Shown: positions 15,688 through 24,349, numbered from the stretch's first letter. The stretch: DNA of 64,000 nt from Scalindua_A sp046757465 (GCA_046757465.1 JBHHYH010000007.1:9403-73402), one strand, 5' to 3'. Notes: a model not told the origin generated them from the sequence alone. Numbers and translations: made by a program.

Positions 15688-16629
15688 TTGATTATAAGAC
15701 ATAATAAAGGGTGTTTAGAAGTAGGTGGAAAAACATTGGTTATGGGTATCTTGAATGTGACACCAGATTCTTTTTACGATGGAAGGAAGTATGATGACTT
15801 AGAAAGTGCTCTTAACCACGCAAGGCAAATGAGTGAAGATGGTGCTGACATAATAGATATTGGAGGTGAATCTACCAGACCGGGTTCAGGTTATGTTACT
15901 GCTGATGAAGAAATACGGCGGGTCATACCGGTTATTAAAGAATTAAGTAAAGAAACACATAAGCCTATATCCATTGATACATATAAAGCTGTGGTTGCTG
16001 ATAAGGCGATTGAGGTCGGTGCGCAAATTGTTAACGACATAAGTGGTTTGCAGGCCGATAACGAAATGGTTAGAGTTGTCGCAGCAAACAACACTCCTAT
16101 AATTATCATGCACATCAAGGGCCAACCACATGATTTTCCGAAGAATCCGATATATGACGACCTGATCTCAGAGATTATTCTATTCTTCAAAAAAAAAATT
16201 GATTTTGCCGTCAAATCGGGAATTGCAGAGAATAATATAATAATTGACCCTGGAATAGGATTTGGGAAGACACCTCTACATAATCTCGAGATTCTAAAGC
16301 GATTAAGTGAATTAAAATGTCTGAATCATCCGGTTATGATTGGTACTTCACGCAAATCTTTTATTAGTAGTATTCTAAAAATTTCAGAACCAGCCCGACC
16401 ATGCCCCCACAGCCCCAGCATCTTGCTTTCGCAAGAAAGCGCAGGGGCTAGCAGTGGGGGTCGTTCTGGCGGGGAGGAAGGTCTTTCTAAAGATAATTCA
16501 CAACTTGTTGGGACATTGGTGACGTTAGTCATTGCTATAACGAAGGGTGTAAATATTGTTAGAGTACATGATGTTAAAGAGGCTGTTCAAGTGACTAAGA
16601 TGTGTAGGGCAATTGAATCGACTAATTGA
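15688..16629 (+). CDS. folP: dihydropteroate synthase with in-frame repeat insertion
   Basis: Condenses hydroxymethyl-dihydropterin diphosphate with p-aminobenzoate in folate synthesis. Motifs in order: VMGILNVTPDSFYDG, GADIIDIGGESTRPGS, PISIDTYKAVVADKA, VNDISGLQAD, IIMHIKG, IIDPGIGFGKT and VMIGTSRKSFISSIL, then IVRVHDVKEAVQ. At 313 residues it is about 35 longer than usual. The extra part, after SRKSFISSILKI and before QLVGTLVTLVIAI, is encoded by a GC-rich palindrome at 16385-16474. The start is TTG 15688, needed to include the conserved strand before MGILNVTP. It precedes cdaA, the classic gene order. Confidence 0.94.
   Translation: MIIRHNKGCLEVGGKTLVMGILNVTPDSFYDGRKYDDLESALNHARQMSEDGADIIDIGGESTRPGSGYVTADEEIRRVIPVIKELSKETHKPISIDTYKAVVADKAIEVGAQIVNDISGLQADNEMVRVVAANNTPIIIMHIKGQPHDFPKNPIYDDLISEIILFFKKKIDFAVKSGIAENNIIIDPGIGFGKTPLHNLEILKRLSELKCLNHPVMIGTSRKSFISSILKISEPARPCPHSPSILLSQESAGASSGGRSGGEEGLSKDNSQLVGTLVTLVIAITKGVNIVRVHDVKEAVQVTKMCRAIESTN
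16385..16474. repeat. GC-rich palindromic element inserted in frame in folP
   Basis: Nested inverted repeats: CAGAACCAGCCCGACC against GGTCGTTCTGG, GCCCCCAC against GTGGGGG, and a small hairpin CTTGCTTTCGCAAG at the centre. On the minus strand it starts CCCGCCAGAACGACCCCCAC, sharing the CCCGCCAGAA end with the elements at 767 and 8208. No stop codon arises in the folP frame. Confidence 0.85.
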
Positions 16630-16674
16630 CATTGAAATACCTAGCCGTAATTATGATATGGAGCATTTAGGCTT

Positions 16675-17484
16675 ATGAATAGTTTTTTTGGATTCTTTGA
16701 AAACCTGCACGGCTGGATGTTAATAAAGTCGTGCGTAGAAATATTCATAATATTTATTTTACTATACACGATACTGAGGATAATGCATGGAACTCGTGGG
16801 ACCGGCATACTCAGGGGTTTAGCTTTTACACTGGTTATAATTTCTATAGTAACATTGTTCTTCATAAAAAAATTAGAACTCTATGCTGTTGACTGGATTG
16901 TTACCGAATTTTTACCGGTTTTTATTATTCCAATAGTAATTTTGTTTCAACCGGAGTTTAGACGCGCACTTGTTAGATTGGGACATAGGCCTTTTTTACG
17001 AATGTTTTTCAGGTCAGAGATACAGGTTGCTGAAGAGATTGTAAAGGCTGTTTCAACCCTGTCTAAAAGTAAGGTAGGAGGTTTGATTGCAATCGAACGT
17101 GAAGATGGTTTAGATAATTATATAGAAAGTGGCATAAGGATTAATTCAGATGTTTCAAGTGACCTTATAAGTACGATTTTTTGGCCAGGCACACCACTTC
17201 ATGATGGGGCAGTTATTATTCAAGAACAGAAAATTGCGGCTGCGGGTTGCCTTTTTCCATTAACAGAGAATATTAGCATAGCAAAAACATATGGGACACG
17301 CCACAGGGCAGGCATTGGTATTACAGAAGAAACAGATGCTATCTCAATAATTATTTCGGAGGAGACAGGAAGCGTTTCGATTTCTGTTGGAGGTCAATTA
17401 AAGGATGATATTACTCAAGAAGAACTAAAAAGAGCATTAGAGGAGTTGACAACTGAAACAGTCATGAGTGCACGGAGTAGTTAA
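16675..17484 (+). CDS. cdaA: diadenylate cyclase CdaA (DisA_N family)
   Basis: Makes cyclic di-AMP from two ATP at the inner membrane. Three N-terminal hydrophobic helices (about residues 13-95) precede the catalytic domain. The diagnostic motifs are LHDGAVIIQ (DGA) and GTRHRAGIGITEETDA (RHR). Length 269 is normal for CdaA. It lies between folP and a YbbR-domain gene, the standard cdaA-cdaR order, and its stop is three bases before that gene, so the regulator is probably co-translated. c-di-AMP usually controls osmotic and cell-wall balance. Confidence 0.95.
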   Translation: MNSFFGFFENLHGWMLIKSCVEIFIIFILLYTILRIMHGTRGTGILRGLAFTLVIISIVTLFFIKKLELYAVDWIVTEFLPVFIIPIVILFQPEFRRALVRLGHRPFLRMFFRSEIQVAEEIVKAVSTLSKSKVGGLIAIEREDGLDNYIESGIRINSDVSSDLISTIFWPGTPLHDGAVIIQEQKIAAAGCLFPLTENISIAKTYGTRHRAGIGITEETDAISIIISEETGSVSISVGGQLKDDITQEELKRALEELTTETVMSARSS

Positions 17485-17486
17485 AC

Positions 17487-18485
17487 TTGCTGAGAACATT
17501 TTTTTTTGGTAATTTAAGAGTAAAATTTATGGCCTTGATAATGGCAATTGTTCTCTGGTTTTATGCTATTAATAAGTATACGGGTGAGATTGAGGAAGAT
17601 ATCCAGTTAGCAATTAATACCTCTCCTGGCTTAACAATATTAGATACTAGTACTAATGTGGTAACTGTCAGTTTAAGTGGTCCTCAGAACATAATTGATC
17701 GGGTGTCTGATATGATAAAAGATAATAAAATTAAAGCAAGGTATGACTTTCCAGATATGAGTGATGTCCAGAATGACGAATTTGCAAAAACCATCAGATT
17801 GTCTAGGAGAAACTTTAATTTCCCACAAGAGATACGATTAGATTCGATAGTTCCTAACGAGATTGACGTTGTATTGGGGAGATTGGCAAATAGATATCTT
17901 GAAGTACAAATAGAAAAAAAGGGCATTCCTGCGCTTGGATACGAAATAACTAACGAATATTTTTATCCCCACGAAGTTCTTGTGACAGGTCCGGCAAATG
18001 TTCTCAAAGAAGCTGAAATGATTAATACAGAACCAATAGATATAAATGGGTTAACGAGTGATCAAAGTAGAACTTTTCCATGGGCTGTAGATTTAGAGCA
18101 AAGTATATCTTTTTTAAGGGATGACAAATATGTTTCTGTCCCCATTAATTGTGAAGAAAAGGTAAACGTATGGTTTCAGATTTCCGAGCAACAAGATATT
18201 AAAAAATTTGAGAAAATTAAAATTAATGTGCTTCATCCTATTAATTATGATTTTAAGGTAAAATTAAAAGACGAATACATAGACTTAAGTTTGAAAGGGC
18301 CGAAATTAATGCTTGATAGGTTAAATTCAAAAGATATTACGGCATATATCGACGTCAGTTCTCTGACACCTCCTGGACCGTATAAACAATCTGTTGATTG
18401 TACTATCCCTGAAGGGTTAGAAATAGAAGGGAATTCTCCAGAAGTTCATGTAGACATAGTGGAGGCAACAACAGAAACGAGATAA
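17487..18485 (+). CDS. YbbR-domain protein, probable CdaA regulator (CdaR)
   Basis: One N-terminal membrane helix (VKFMALIMAIVLWFYAINKY) anchors a periplasmic part of several YbbR domains, seen as repeated segments such as VVTVSLSGPQNIIDRVSD, EVLVTGPANVLKEAEMI and IDLSLKGPKLMLDRL. In Firmicutes CdaR of this type binds and regulates CdaA; adjacency here supports the same role. The start is TTG two bases after the cdaA stop, with GGAG in the end of cdaA as a possible ribosome site. Length 332. Confidence 0.88.
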   Translation: MLRTFFFGNLRVKFMALIMAIVLWFYAINKYTGEIEEDIQLAINTSPGLTILDTSTNVVTVSLSGPQNIIDRVSDMIKDNKIKARYDFPDMSDVQNDEFAKTIRLSRRNFNFPQEIRLDSIVPNEIDVVLGRLANRYLEVQIEKKGIPALGYEITNEYFYPHEVLVTGPANVLKEAEMINTEPIDINGLTSDQSRTFPWAVDLEQSISFLRDDKYVSVPINCEEKVNVWFQISEQQDIKKFEKIKINVLHPINYDFKVKLKDEYIDLSLKGPKLMLDRLNSKDITAYIDVSSLTPPGPYKQSVDCTIPEGLEIEGNSPEVHVDIVEATTETR

Positions 18486-18519
18486 AATTAATGGCAAATA
18501 ATCTCTCTTGTGTAAAATT

Positions 18520-19275
18520 ATGATAAGATTGGGAGTTAATATTGACCATGTTGCCACATTAAGACAGGCTAGGATGACCTATGAACCTGACCCGGTCACA
18601 GCGGCGGGACTTGCGGACTTGGGTGGTGCGGATATTATAACAATTCATCTTAGAGAAGATCGAAGACATATCCAGGATAGAGATCTTGATTTGATGCGTA
18701 AAATAGTCTTTACCAAGCTCAATCTGGAAATGTCAACTTCGCAGGAGATAATTGATATTGCGCTTAAGTTAAAACCCGAGCAGGTAACTTTTGTGCCTGA
18801 AAAAAGGCAAGAGATTACAACGGAAGGTGGGCTATCTGTGACTACACAGAAAAGACTGCTTATCGATGTTATTAAGAGATTCAAAGATAATGGTATACAC
18901 GTAAGTCTTTTTATAGATCCAGATAAAGATCAAATCATAGCTTCCAGCGAAGTTGGTGCTCAATCTGTCGAACTTCATACGGGTAATTATGCCAACGCTA
19001 GAGGCGATAAACAGTGTACTGAAAAGCTGGAAGAATTGAAAGAGGGTGTAAAAATTGCTCAGAGTTCAGATCTGCGGGTAAATGCGGGGCATGGGTTGAC
19101 ATATAAAAACACGGGCCCTATTGTGGAACATTTGGATGTTGAGGAGCTTCATATTGGTCATAGCATTGTTTCAAGAGCGATCTTTGTAGGGTTTAAGAGA
19201 GCTGTCCGGGAAATGAAAGAGCTTATCCATAATCATTATCTTATAAGAAAGACTTCTAAACACGTTGAAGTATAG
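18520..19275 (+). CDS. pdxJ: pyridoxine 5'-phosphate synthase
   Basis: Last ring-closing step of the DXP-dependent vitamin B6 pathway. RLGVNIDHVATLRQAR, ITIHLREDRRHIQDRD, LNLEMSTSQE, VTFVPEKRQEITTEGG, VSLFIDPD, VELHTGNYAN and NAGHGLTYKN are the expected motifs, including catalytic His and Glu. The ATG at 18520 begins the conserved N-terminus; the frame also opens at a TTG four codons earlier. Length 251 is normal. PLP made here would serve the nearby NifS-like and other enzymes. Confidence 0.95.
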   Translation: MIRLGVNIDHVATLRQARMTYEPDPVTAAGLADLGGADIITIHLREDRRHIQDRDLDLMRKIVFTKLNLEMSTSQEIIDIALKLKPEQVTFVPEKRQEITTEGGLSVTTQKRLLIDVIKRFKDNGIHVSLFIDPDKDQIIASSEVGAQSVELHTGNYANARGDKQCTEKLEELKEGVKIAQSSDLRVNAGHGLTYKNTGPIVEHLDVEELHIGHSIVSRAIFVGFKRAVREMKELIHNHYLIRKTSKHVEV

Positions 19276-19323
19276 AAAATTCCAAATTAACAAGCGTAGT
19301 GCAAAAAAGAGGAGTTTGAGTTT

Positions 19324-20304
19324 ATGTTTACCCCGTTAGAGAAAGCTACCAATAAAATCACTGGTAGAATTAAAACAAATGGTGATGATGTTTTAATATC
19401 ACCATCAACAAATCCCGCTAGAGAAGGTTCTCTAACGGGGTTTACTGGATCACTAGTTGCTTTGGTTACACCATTCAAAGATGGATTAGTAGATTATGAT
19501 AAACTTGCAGAATTGGTGGAATACCATATTGGAAATGGTACAAATGGCATAATACCATGTGGAACTACAGGGGAGTCTCCTACTTTGACTCACGAGGAGC
19601 ATGGGGAAGTTGTTAGTAAAGTTGTCGAGAAGGCAGATGGTCGTATACCTGTTATAGCAGGAACCGGTTCTAATAATACGAGTGAAGCGCTGAGCTTAAC
19701 TAAATATGCAAAAAAAGCAGGCGCAGATGGAGCCTTAATGATCACTCCTTATTATAATAAGCCTACACAAGAAGGGCTTTACAAGCATTTTAAGGCCGTC
19801 GCAGAGGAAATAGATATTCCGATTGTTATCTATAATGTTCCCTCTAGAACAGGTGTTTCAATTTTTCCTGAAACTGTGGCCAGGCTTTATGAAATGGAGA
19901 ACATAGTTGCAATTAAAGAAGCAAGTGGAAACATCGATCAGACAAGTCAAATTCTCGCATTATGTGATATTACGGTATTATCTGGAGATGATTCTCTAAC
20001 CTTGCCAATATTGTCTGTGGGCGGTAAGGGGGTTATCTCAGTGGTGGCTAATATTCTTCCGCAGGATGTGTCAGAAATGGTATCAATATTTCTTAGCGGT
20101 ATGGTTAAAGAATCCCAGGAAATACATAAAAAACTTTTCCCTATTTGTAGAGCGATGTTTATTGAAACAAATCCTATTCCCGTAAAAACGGCAATGAAAC
20201 TGCTTGGTAGATTGAATGGTGAAATGAGATTGCCTCTCTGTGAGATGAATAATGAACACGAAAAACAACTTAGTAATATCTTAAAAAAACATGGTCTCAT
20301 TTGA
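19324..20304 (+). CDS. dapA: 4-hydroxy-tetrahydrodipicolinate synthase, N-terminus extended by a mobile repeat
   Basis: Condenses pyruvate and aspartate semialdehyde in lysine and meso-DAP synthesis. Motifs: GTTGESPTLTHEEH, ITPYYNKPTQEGLY (catalytic Tyr), YNVPSRTGV, VAIKEASGN (Schiff-base Lys) and LSGDDSLTLP. The ATG at 19324 has AGAGGAG nine bases upstream. Normal DapA begins MFTGSLVALVTP; here ATG TTTA is followed by a 110-bp inverted-repeat element and then TTTACTGG, so the canonical FTGS resumes after 38 added codons. Without them the protein would be 288 residues, the usual size. The insert avoids stops and preserves frame, so the gene probably still works, with a Thr/Asn/Lys-rich tail in front. 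Confidence 0.95.
   Translation: MFTPLEKATNKITGRIKTNGDDVLISPSTNPAREGSLTGFTGSLVALVTPFKDGLVDYDKLAELVEYHIGNGTNGIIPCGTTGESPTLTHEEHGEVVSKVVEKADGRIPVIAGTGSNNTSEALSLTKYAKKAGADGALMITPYYNKPTQEGLYKHFKAVAEEIDIPIVIYNVPSRTGVSIFPETVARLYEMENIVAIKEASGNIDQTSQILALCDITVLSGDDSLTLPILSVGGKGVISVVANILPQDVSEMVSIFLSGMVKESQEIHKKLFPICRAMFIETNPIPVKTAMKLLGRLNGEMRLPLCEMNNEHEKQLSNILKKHGLI
19331..19440. mobile_element. 110-bp inverted-repeat element (MITE-like) at the dapA start
   Basis: Ends CCCCGTTAGAGAA and TTCTCTAACGGGG are perfect inverse copies (13 bases). TTTA occurs on both sides (19327-19330 and 19441-19444), consistent with a 4-bp target duplication. Internal smaller palindromes (TACCA...TGGTA, GGTGAT...ATCACC) suggest a folded RNA. 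Element plus duplication is 114 bp, exactly 38 codons. The element at 57804-57932 shares the ends and the same TTTA/TAAA flank. No transposase is encoded. Confidence 0.88.
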
Positions 20305-20307
20305 TTC

Positions 20308-20336
20308 TTGACATCGAAATTTGCTGCTATTAAAAT
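20308..20336 (+). promoter_or_regulatory. sigma70-type promoter upstream of folE
   Basis: TTGACA (20308-20313), a 17-base spacer and TAAAAT (20331-20336), followed by an AT-rich stretch to the folE start at 20382. It lies just after the dapA stop and suggests that folE and the TolC-like gene can be expressed separately from the upstream run. Confidence 0.55.
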
Positions 20337-20381
20337 TTTTATAATTTTATAAATTACTTTTTCTTGTAGACAATAAATGTG

Positions 20382-20942
20382 ATGGACAGAAAAAAGATAA
20401 TTAAAGCAATTAAATTGTTTTTAGAAGGGATAGGCGACAACCCGGGACGTGAAGGCCTTAAAGAAACCCCTAAGCGTGTTGCAGAGATGTGTGAAGAGAT
20501 CTATGCAGGGATTGGCGTAGATGCTGCGGAACAAATTAAGGTTCTGAAATCTGAAGACCATGACGAAATTGTTTTGTTAAAAGACATTCCCTTTTTTTCT
20601 GTTTGTGAGCACCATTTATTACCTTTCATTGGGAAGGCACACGTTGCATATATACCTAATGGCTCGCGGGTAACCGGCTTAAGTAAACTTGCACGAGTAG
20701 TAGAAACTGAAGCGAAAAAATTGCAGGTACAGGAACGTCTTACCACATCGATAGCCGAATCAATCATGAAGGCTCTTCGGCCAAAGGGTGTATTGACAAT
20801 TATTGAGGCAGAACATCTTTGTATGACAATGAGAGGGGTAAAAAAACCGGGTACCATTGCGCAGACATCAGTGGTAAGGGGAATATTCAGGAAAAATGCA
20901 GCAACAAGAGCAGAAGCGATGGCCCTGATTAAGGGTAAATAA
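20382..20942 (+). CDS. folE: GTP cyclohydrolase I
   Basis: Opens GTP to dihydroneopterin triphosphate, the first step of folate or tetrahydropterin synthesis. Zinc ligands are in FSVCEHHLLPF and AEHLCMTMRGV; GKAHVAYIPNGSRVTGLSKLARVVE and QERLTTSIAESI are family signatures. Length 186 is normal. ATG 20382 is preferred; a GTG one codon earlier is possible. With folP 4 kb upstream, two folate genes lie in this region. The TolC-like gene follows four bases after the stop. Confidence 0.96.
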   Translation: MDRKKIIKAIKLFLEGIGDNPGREGLKETPKRVAEMCEEIYAGIGVDAAEQIKVLKSEDHDEIVLLKDIPFFSVCEHHLLPFIGKAHVAYIPNGSRVTGLSKLARVVETEAKKLQVQERLTTSIAESIMKALRPKGVLTIIEAEHLCMTMRGVKKPGTIAQTSVVRGIFRKNAATRAEAMALIKGK

Positions 20943-20946
20943 GAAT

Positions 20947-22629
20947 ATGACAATTTTTTTTAAATTAAAAACCATATTCATATTTTTTATTTTGCTGAAT
21001 CTAATGATATTTACTAGAAATAATGCAGAAGCAAAGATTAAGGACTATGGAGAAGCCCTCCTGGAGATAACGGAGGTAACTCTCCCCGATGATGTAAAGG
21101 CAAAGGACTACCGTGCAGAAGAGGAAGAACCCTATGTAGAATTTTCAAAAGATATGAAATTTCTTAACATGACGCTAAAGGATAGTATAATCCTGGCCTT
21201 ACAGAATAACTACGATATAAGGATTGCGAAGTTAGATCCAAAGATTAAAGAAAAAGAAATTACTGTTGCAAAATCTGAGTTTGATCCAACCCTGAAAATT
21301 ACGGGGAACAGGGAAGTTAAGGAGGATCCTACCGTCAATCAATTAGTAATTGGTTTAGGCGGAGTAGCTAAAACAAGTACAAGCTTAAGGGATACCAATA
21401 CATTACAGGCCACAATTGAAAAACCTATAGAGACCGGCGCCAGGTTTACATTGGACTTCAATCTTGGAATACGTAGTTTTAGTGATCCTTCCCCCTTTTC
21501 ACCATTGAATCCCGAATCAAAATCATCAATAGAGGTCAAGATAACCCAACCCCTTTTAAAAGGTGCGGGAATATTTTATAATAGAAGCAAAATATATATA
21601 GCAAGAAATGACAAGAAGAAATCTATATCGCAGCTCAAGAAGACTGCAATTGACGTAATTAGCTCCGTCCAAGATGCATACTGGGAACTTGTAAAGGCTA
21701 TAGAGGAGCTAAGGGTAAGAAATAAATCTTTAGAAAGTGCCAAGGATTTGCTGAGGAAAAACAAGATCCAGGTGGAGGTAGGAACCTTAGCACCAATTGA
21801 AGTGTTAGTGGCAGAAGACGGTGTTGCTAAAAAGATAGACGAAATTATAGAAGCAGAAAATGATATTAAAAATAGAGAAGATGATTTAAAGTTAATTATG
21901 AATTTAAGGAACGATTCTATTTTGTCAGATGCTGCGATCATACCGTTGGATAAGGCTTCATTTGAAATTAAGGATGTTTCGCTTGAAGAGTCAATTAAGC
22001 TTGCACTCGCAAACAGACCCGAAATTATTGAACAAGGTTTAGATATAGAAAATGCCAGGATTACGGTAAAGCAGACAAGGAATCAATTGCTTCCTAAATT
22101 GGATGTTGAGGCAGGGATTAGTTATCATGGACTGGCTGGGAATTTTGGGAACTCTCTTGATTCTGTCTTTTCGGAACAGTTTCAAAGAGAATTCTTCGGA
22201 GTTACATTGGAGGTTCCATTGGGTAATCGAGAGGCAAGGAGTAATTATTCAAAGGCAAAACTCGAGGCCAGACAATCTGTTCTTAATAGAAACAAGATAG
22301 AACAAGAGATTGTTGTTGAGGTGCGTACGGCAGTTCGTGAGATAAAAAAAAATGTTGAGAGTATCAAGGCGACAGAAAAGGCGAGAGAATTAGCACAGGC
22401 ACGACTTGAGGCAGAGGAGAAAAAATTCAAGGTTGGAAGGTCAACAAGTTTAGAAGTATTGCGTGCTCAGGATAATTTGACTATTGCAGAGGGCAAAGCT
22501 GTAAAAGCATTGGTTGATTACCAGAAATCATTAGGAGATGTAGATGCAAAAATGGGTACTATTCTGGAGAAGAACAATATCATTATTGAGGATGAGGATC
22601 TGGTGGTAAAAGAGGATTTAACACCTTAA
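20947..22629 (+). CDS. TolC-family outer-membrane efflux protein
   Basis: Outer-membrane channel of a type I secretion or efflux system. A signal peptide (IFFKLKTIFIFFILLNLMIF) leads into a periplasmic alpha-barrel protein with the duplicated OEP domain: LNMTLKDSIILALQNNYDIR in the first repeat and SLEESIKLALANRPEIIEQG in the second, each followed by long coiled-coil helices (RARLEAEEKKFKVGRSTSLE type). Length 560. No inner-membrane pump or adaptor gene is nearby. The start is four bases after folE. Confidence 0.9.
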   Translation: MTIFFKLKTIFIFFILLNLMIFTRNNAEAKIKDYGEALLEITEVTLPDDVKAKDYRAEEEEPYVEFSKDMKFLNMTLKDSIILALQNNYDIRIAKLDPKIKEKEITVAKSEFDPTLKITGNREVKEDPTVNQLVIGLGGVAKTSTSLRDTNTLQATIEKPIETGARFTLDFNLGIRSFSDPSPFSPLNPESKSSIEVKITQPLLKGAGIFYNRSKIYIARNDKKKSISQLKKTAIDVISSVQDAYWELVKAIEELRVRNKSLESAKDLLRKNKIQVEVGTLAPIEVLVAEDGVAKKIDEIIEAENDIKNREDDLKLIMNLRNDSILSDAAIIPLDKASFEIKDVSLEESIKLALANRPEIIEQGLDIENARITVKQTRNQLLPKLDVEAGISYHGLAGNFGNSLDSVFSEQFQREFFGVTLEVPLGNREARSNYSKAKLEARQSVLNRNKIEQEIVVEVRTAVREIKKNVESIKATEKARELAQARLEAEEKKFKVGRSTSLEVLRAQDNLTIAEGKAVKALVDYQKSLGDVDAKMGTILEKNNIIIEDEDLVVKEDLTP

Positions 22630-22664
22630 AATAATCTTGAATATTATATAACCACCTATTACCA

Positions 22665-22798
22665 AGAGCACATTATAGTTTACATGTCATTTTGAACAGT
22701 AGCCCTGAGTAAAACGAAGGGGCGTTTGAGAATCTATCCTATCACTGAGATTCCTCGCTACACTCAGGATGACATCACAGTAAACTACTTTATGCTCT
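22665..22798. repeat. 134-bp inverted-repeat element upstream of the sulfur-relay operon
   Basis: The left end AGAGCACATTATAGTTTAC and the right end read on the other strand, AGAGCATAAAGTAGTTTAC, are imperfect inverse copies. Inside is a second inverted repeat, TGTCATTTTGAAC... against ...CACTCAGGATGACA, a type also found at 61490-61621. No coding capacity. It fills most of the 229-base gap before tusA and could carry regulatory hairpins. Confidence 0.7.
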
Positions 22799-22858
22799 CA
22801 GTAGTAATAACATAATTAACTGGTCTTTACGAAAATAGAGGGGAGAAAGGAATTTGAA

Positions 22859-23119
22859 ATGATAGAAAAAATAAATGAACTCAAGCCAGACAAAGCTATC
22901 GACCTAAAAGGTGAAGTATGTCCGTATACCTTTGTTAAATCTAAATTGGCACTGGAGGAAATGGGACTGGACCAGGTATTAGAGGTTGTCGTTGACCATG
23001 AACCTGCTGTTGAAAACGTACCCAGAAGTCTAAAAAACGAGGGGCAAAAGATCCTTGCTGTTGATAAAATTAATGACACCGATTGGAAAATACTGGTAAA
23101 GAAAGAGAAGGATATATAG
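22859..23119 (+). CDS. TusA-family sulfur carrier protein (first copy)
   Basis: Small cytoplasmic persulfide carrier, 86 residues. The TusA motif is DLKGEVCPYTFVKSKLALEE, with the sulfur-accepting Cys in CPYT rather than the E. coli CPxP. MGLDQVLEVVVDHEPAVENVP is the second conserved strand. The CPYT form is usual in TusA proteins next to MoeB-like enzymes. It starts the sulfur-relay operon; the E1-like gene begins one base after its stop. A purine-rich ribosome site (GGGGAGAAAGG) precedes it. Confidence 0.9.
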   Translation: MIEKINELKPDKAIDLKGEVCPYTFVKSKLALEEMGLDQVLEVVVDHEPAVENVPRSLKNEGQKILAVDKINDTDWKILVKKEKDI

Positions 23120-23120
23120 A

Positions 23121-23927
23121 ATGTCTGAATTTACTGATGAACAGATTAAGCGATACTCAAGGCACATAATATTACCTGAAGTTGGTGGTAAGGGACAGAA
23201 AAAGTTATTAAAAGCAAAGGTATTCCTGGTTGGCGCTGGTGGTCTTGGGTCTCCGGCGGGGTACTATCTTGCTGCCGTGGGTGTGGGGAAGATAGGAATC
23301 GCAGACATGGACAATGTGGAACTTTCAAATTTACAGCGGCAAATACTCCATTCAAATAAGGATTTAGACTACTCGAAGGCCCTTTCTGCGAAGGAGACGC
23401 TTGAAGATTTAAACCCGGATGTTGAAGTAGTGCCTTATACGGAGCGACTTACTTCGGAAAACATTATTGATATTATCAAGGATTATGATGTGGTTCTTGA
23501 CGGTTCAGACAATTTTCCCACGAGATACCTGGTTAATGATGCCTGTGTTCTCCTTGGAAAGCCATTATCACACGGCTCTATCTTTAGGTTTGAGGGACAG
23601 GCAACGACAATTGTACCGGGTAAAGGTCCATGCTATCGTTGTATATTCGAGACTCCTCCACCGCCTGATTTAGTGCCTTCCTGCCAGGAGGCAGGCGTGC
23701 TTGGAGTGCTTCCCGGAATAATCGGCGTTATTCAGGCAACAGAGGTTATTAAGTTGCTTCTAGGCAAAGGGGACCTTCTTATTGGAGAGCTGCTTCTTTA
23801 TGATTCCTTGAAAATGGATTTTAAGAGGCTGAAAGTAAAGCGTAATCCCGAATGTCCCATTTGCGGCGAAAATCCCACAATAAAAGAATTAATAGACTAC
23901 GAAGAATTCTGCCAGGTACATTTTTAG
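23121..23927 (+). CDS. MoeB/ThiF/HesA-type adenylyltransferase (E1-like)
   Basis: ATP-dependent enzyme that adenylates the C-terminus of a ubiquitin-fold sulfur carrier. The nucleotide motif is VFLVGAGGLGSPAGYYLAA, with DMDNVELSNLQRQILH and DGSDNFPTRYLVND following. Zinc Cys pairs are CYRC and CPIC, and a conserved Cys lies in PSCQEAGVLG. Length 268 is a MoeB-like core without a rhodanese domain. No ubiquitin-fold partner (ThiS/MoaD) is in the window, so it may act with the TusA proteins encoded either side; that is inference from operon context. Confidence 0.92.
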   Translation: MSEFTDEQIKRYSRHIILPEVGGKGQKKLLKAKVFLVGAGGLGSPAGYYLAAVGVGKIGIADMDNVELSNLQRQILHSNKDLDYSKALSAKETLEDLNPDVEVVPYTERLTSENIIDIIKDYDVVLDGSDNFPTRYLVNDACVLLGKPLSHGSIFRFEGQATTIVPGKGPCYRCIFETPPPPDLVPSCQEAGVLGVLPGIIGVIQATEVIKLLLGKGDLLIGELLLYDSLKMDFKRLKVKRNPECPICGENPTIKELIDYEEFCQVHF

Positions 23928-23977
23928 GTAATAACAACTAATACTTTTGAGAACATGAAATTAAGGAGCATATAAAC

Positions 23978-24331
23978 ATGGCAAAACTAGGTGTCTTACT
24001 TACTCTTGGTCCATATCAGTTTGAAAACTGGGAAACGGCGTATAACATTTCAAACGCTGCTTTGGATAAGGGACACGAAGTGCAGATGTTCCTTTATCTT
24101 GACGGCGTTTACAATCCCATAAAGTATCACACATTTCCTGACTGGCCTGAAATGCCTAAGGATAAATTTGCAGAACTGGTGAAAAAAGGTGCAAAGATAA
24201 TTGCATGTGGTGTATGTGTTAATGCAAGAGGCCTTGAAAAAGGGAAGGATTATATTGATGGTGTTACAGTAGGAGGTCTTCCTGATTTTGCACAGATAGT
24301 TAGTGAAGTTGATAGTGTTGTAAAACTTTAG
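23978..24331 (+). CDS. DsrE-family sulfur-trafficking protein
   Basis: A 117-residue DsrE/TusD-like protein. It has the N-terminal strand LGVLLTLGPYQFENWETAYN, a VQMFLYLDGVYN strand, and a Cys-bearing turn KIIACGVCVNARGL at the position of the DsrE active Cys. The C-terminus VGGLPDFAQIVSEVDSVV matches the family. It probably accepts persulfide sulfur from TusA. AAGGAG lies upstream of ATG 23978. It is the only one of the three DsrE/F/H-type proteins here with conserved Cys. Confidence 0.88.
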   Translation: MAKLGVLLTLGPYQFENWETAYNISNAALDKGHEVQMFLYLDGVYNPIKYHTFPDWPEMPKDKFAELVKKGAKIIACGVCVNARGLEKGKDYIDGVTVGGLPDFAQIVSEVDSVVKL

Positions 24332-24349
24332 AGTCTGAAAGGAGAAGAT

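Noticed and set aside
16675..18485. c-di-AMP synthase with YbbR partner as a possible novelty
   Set aside because: folP-cdaA-ybbR is a widespread conserved order.
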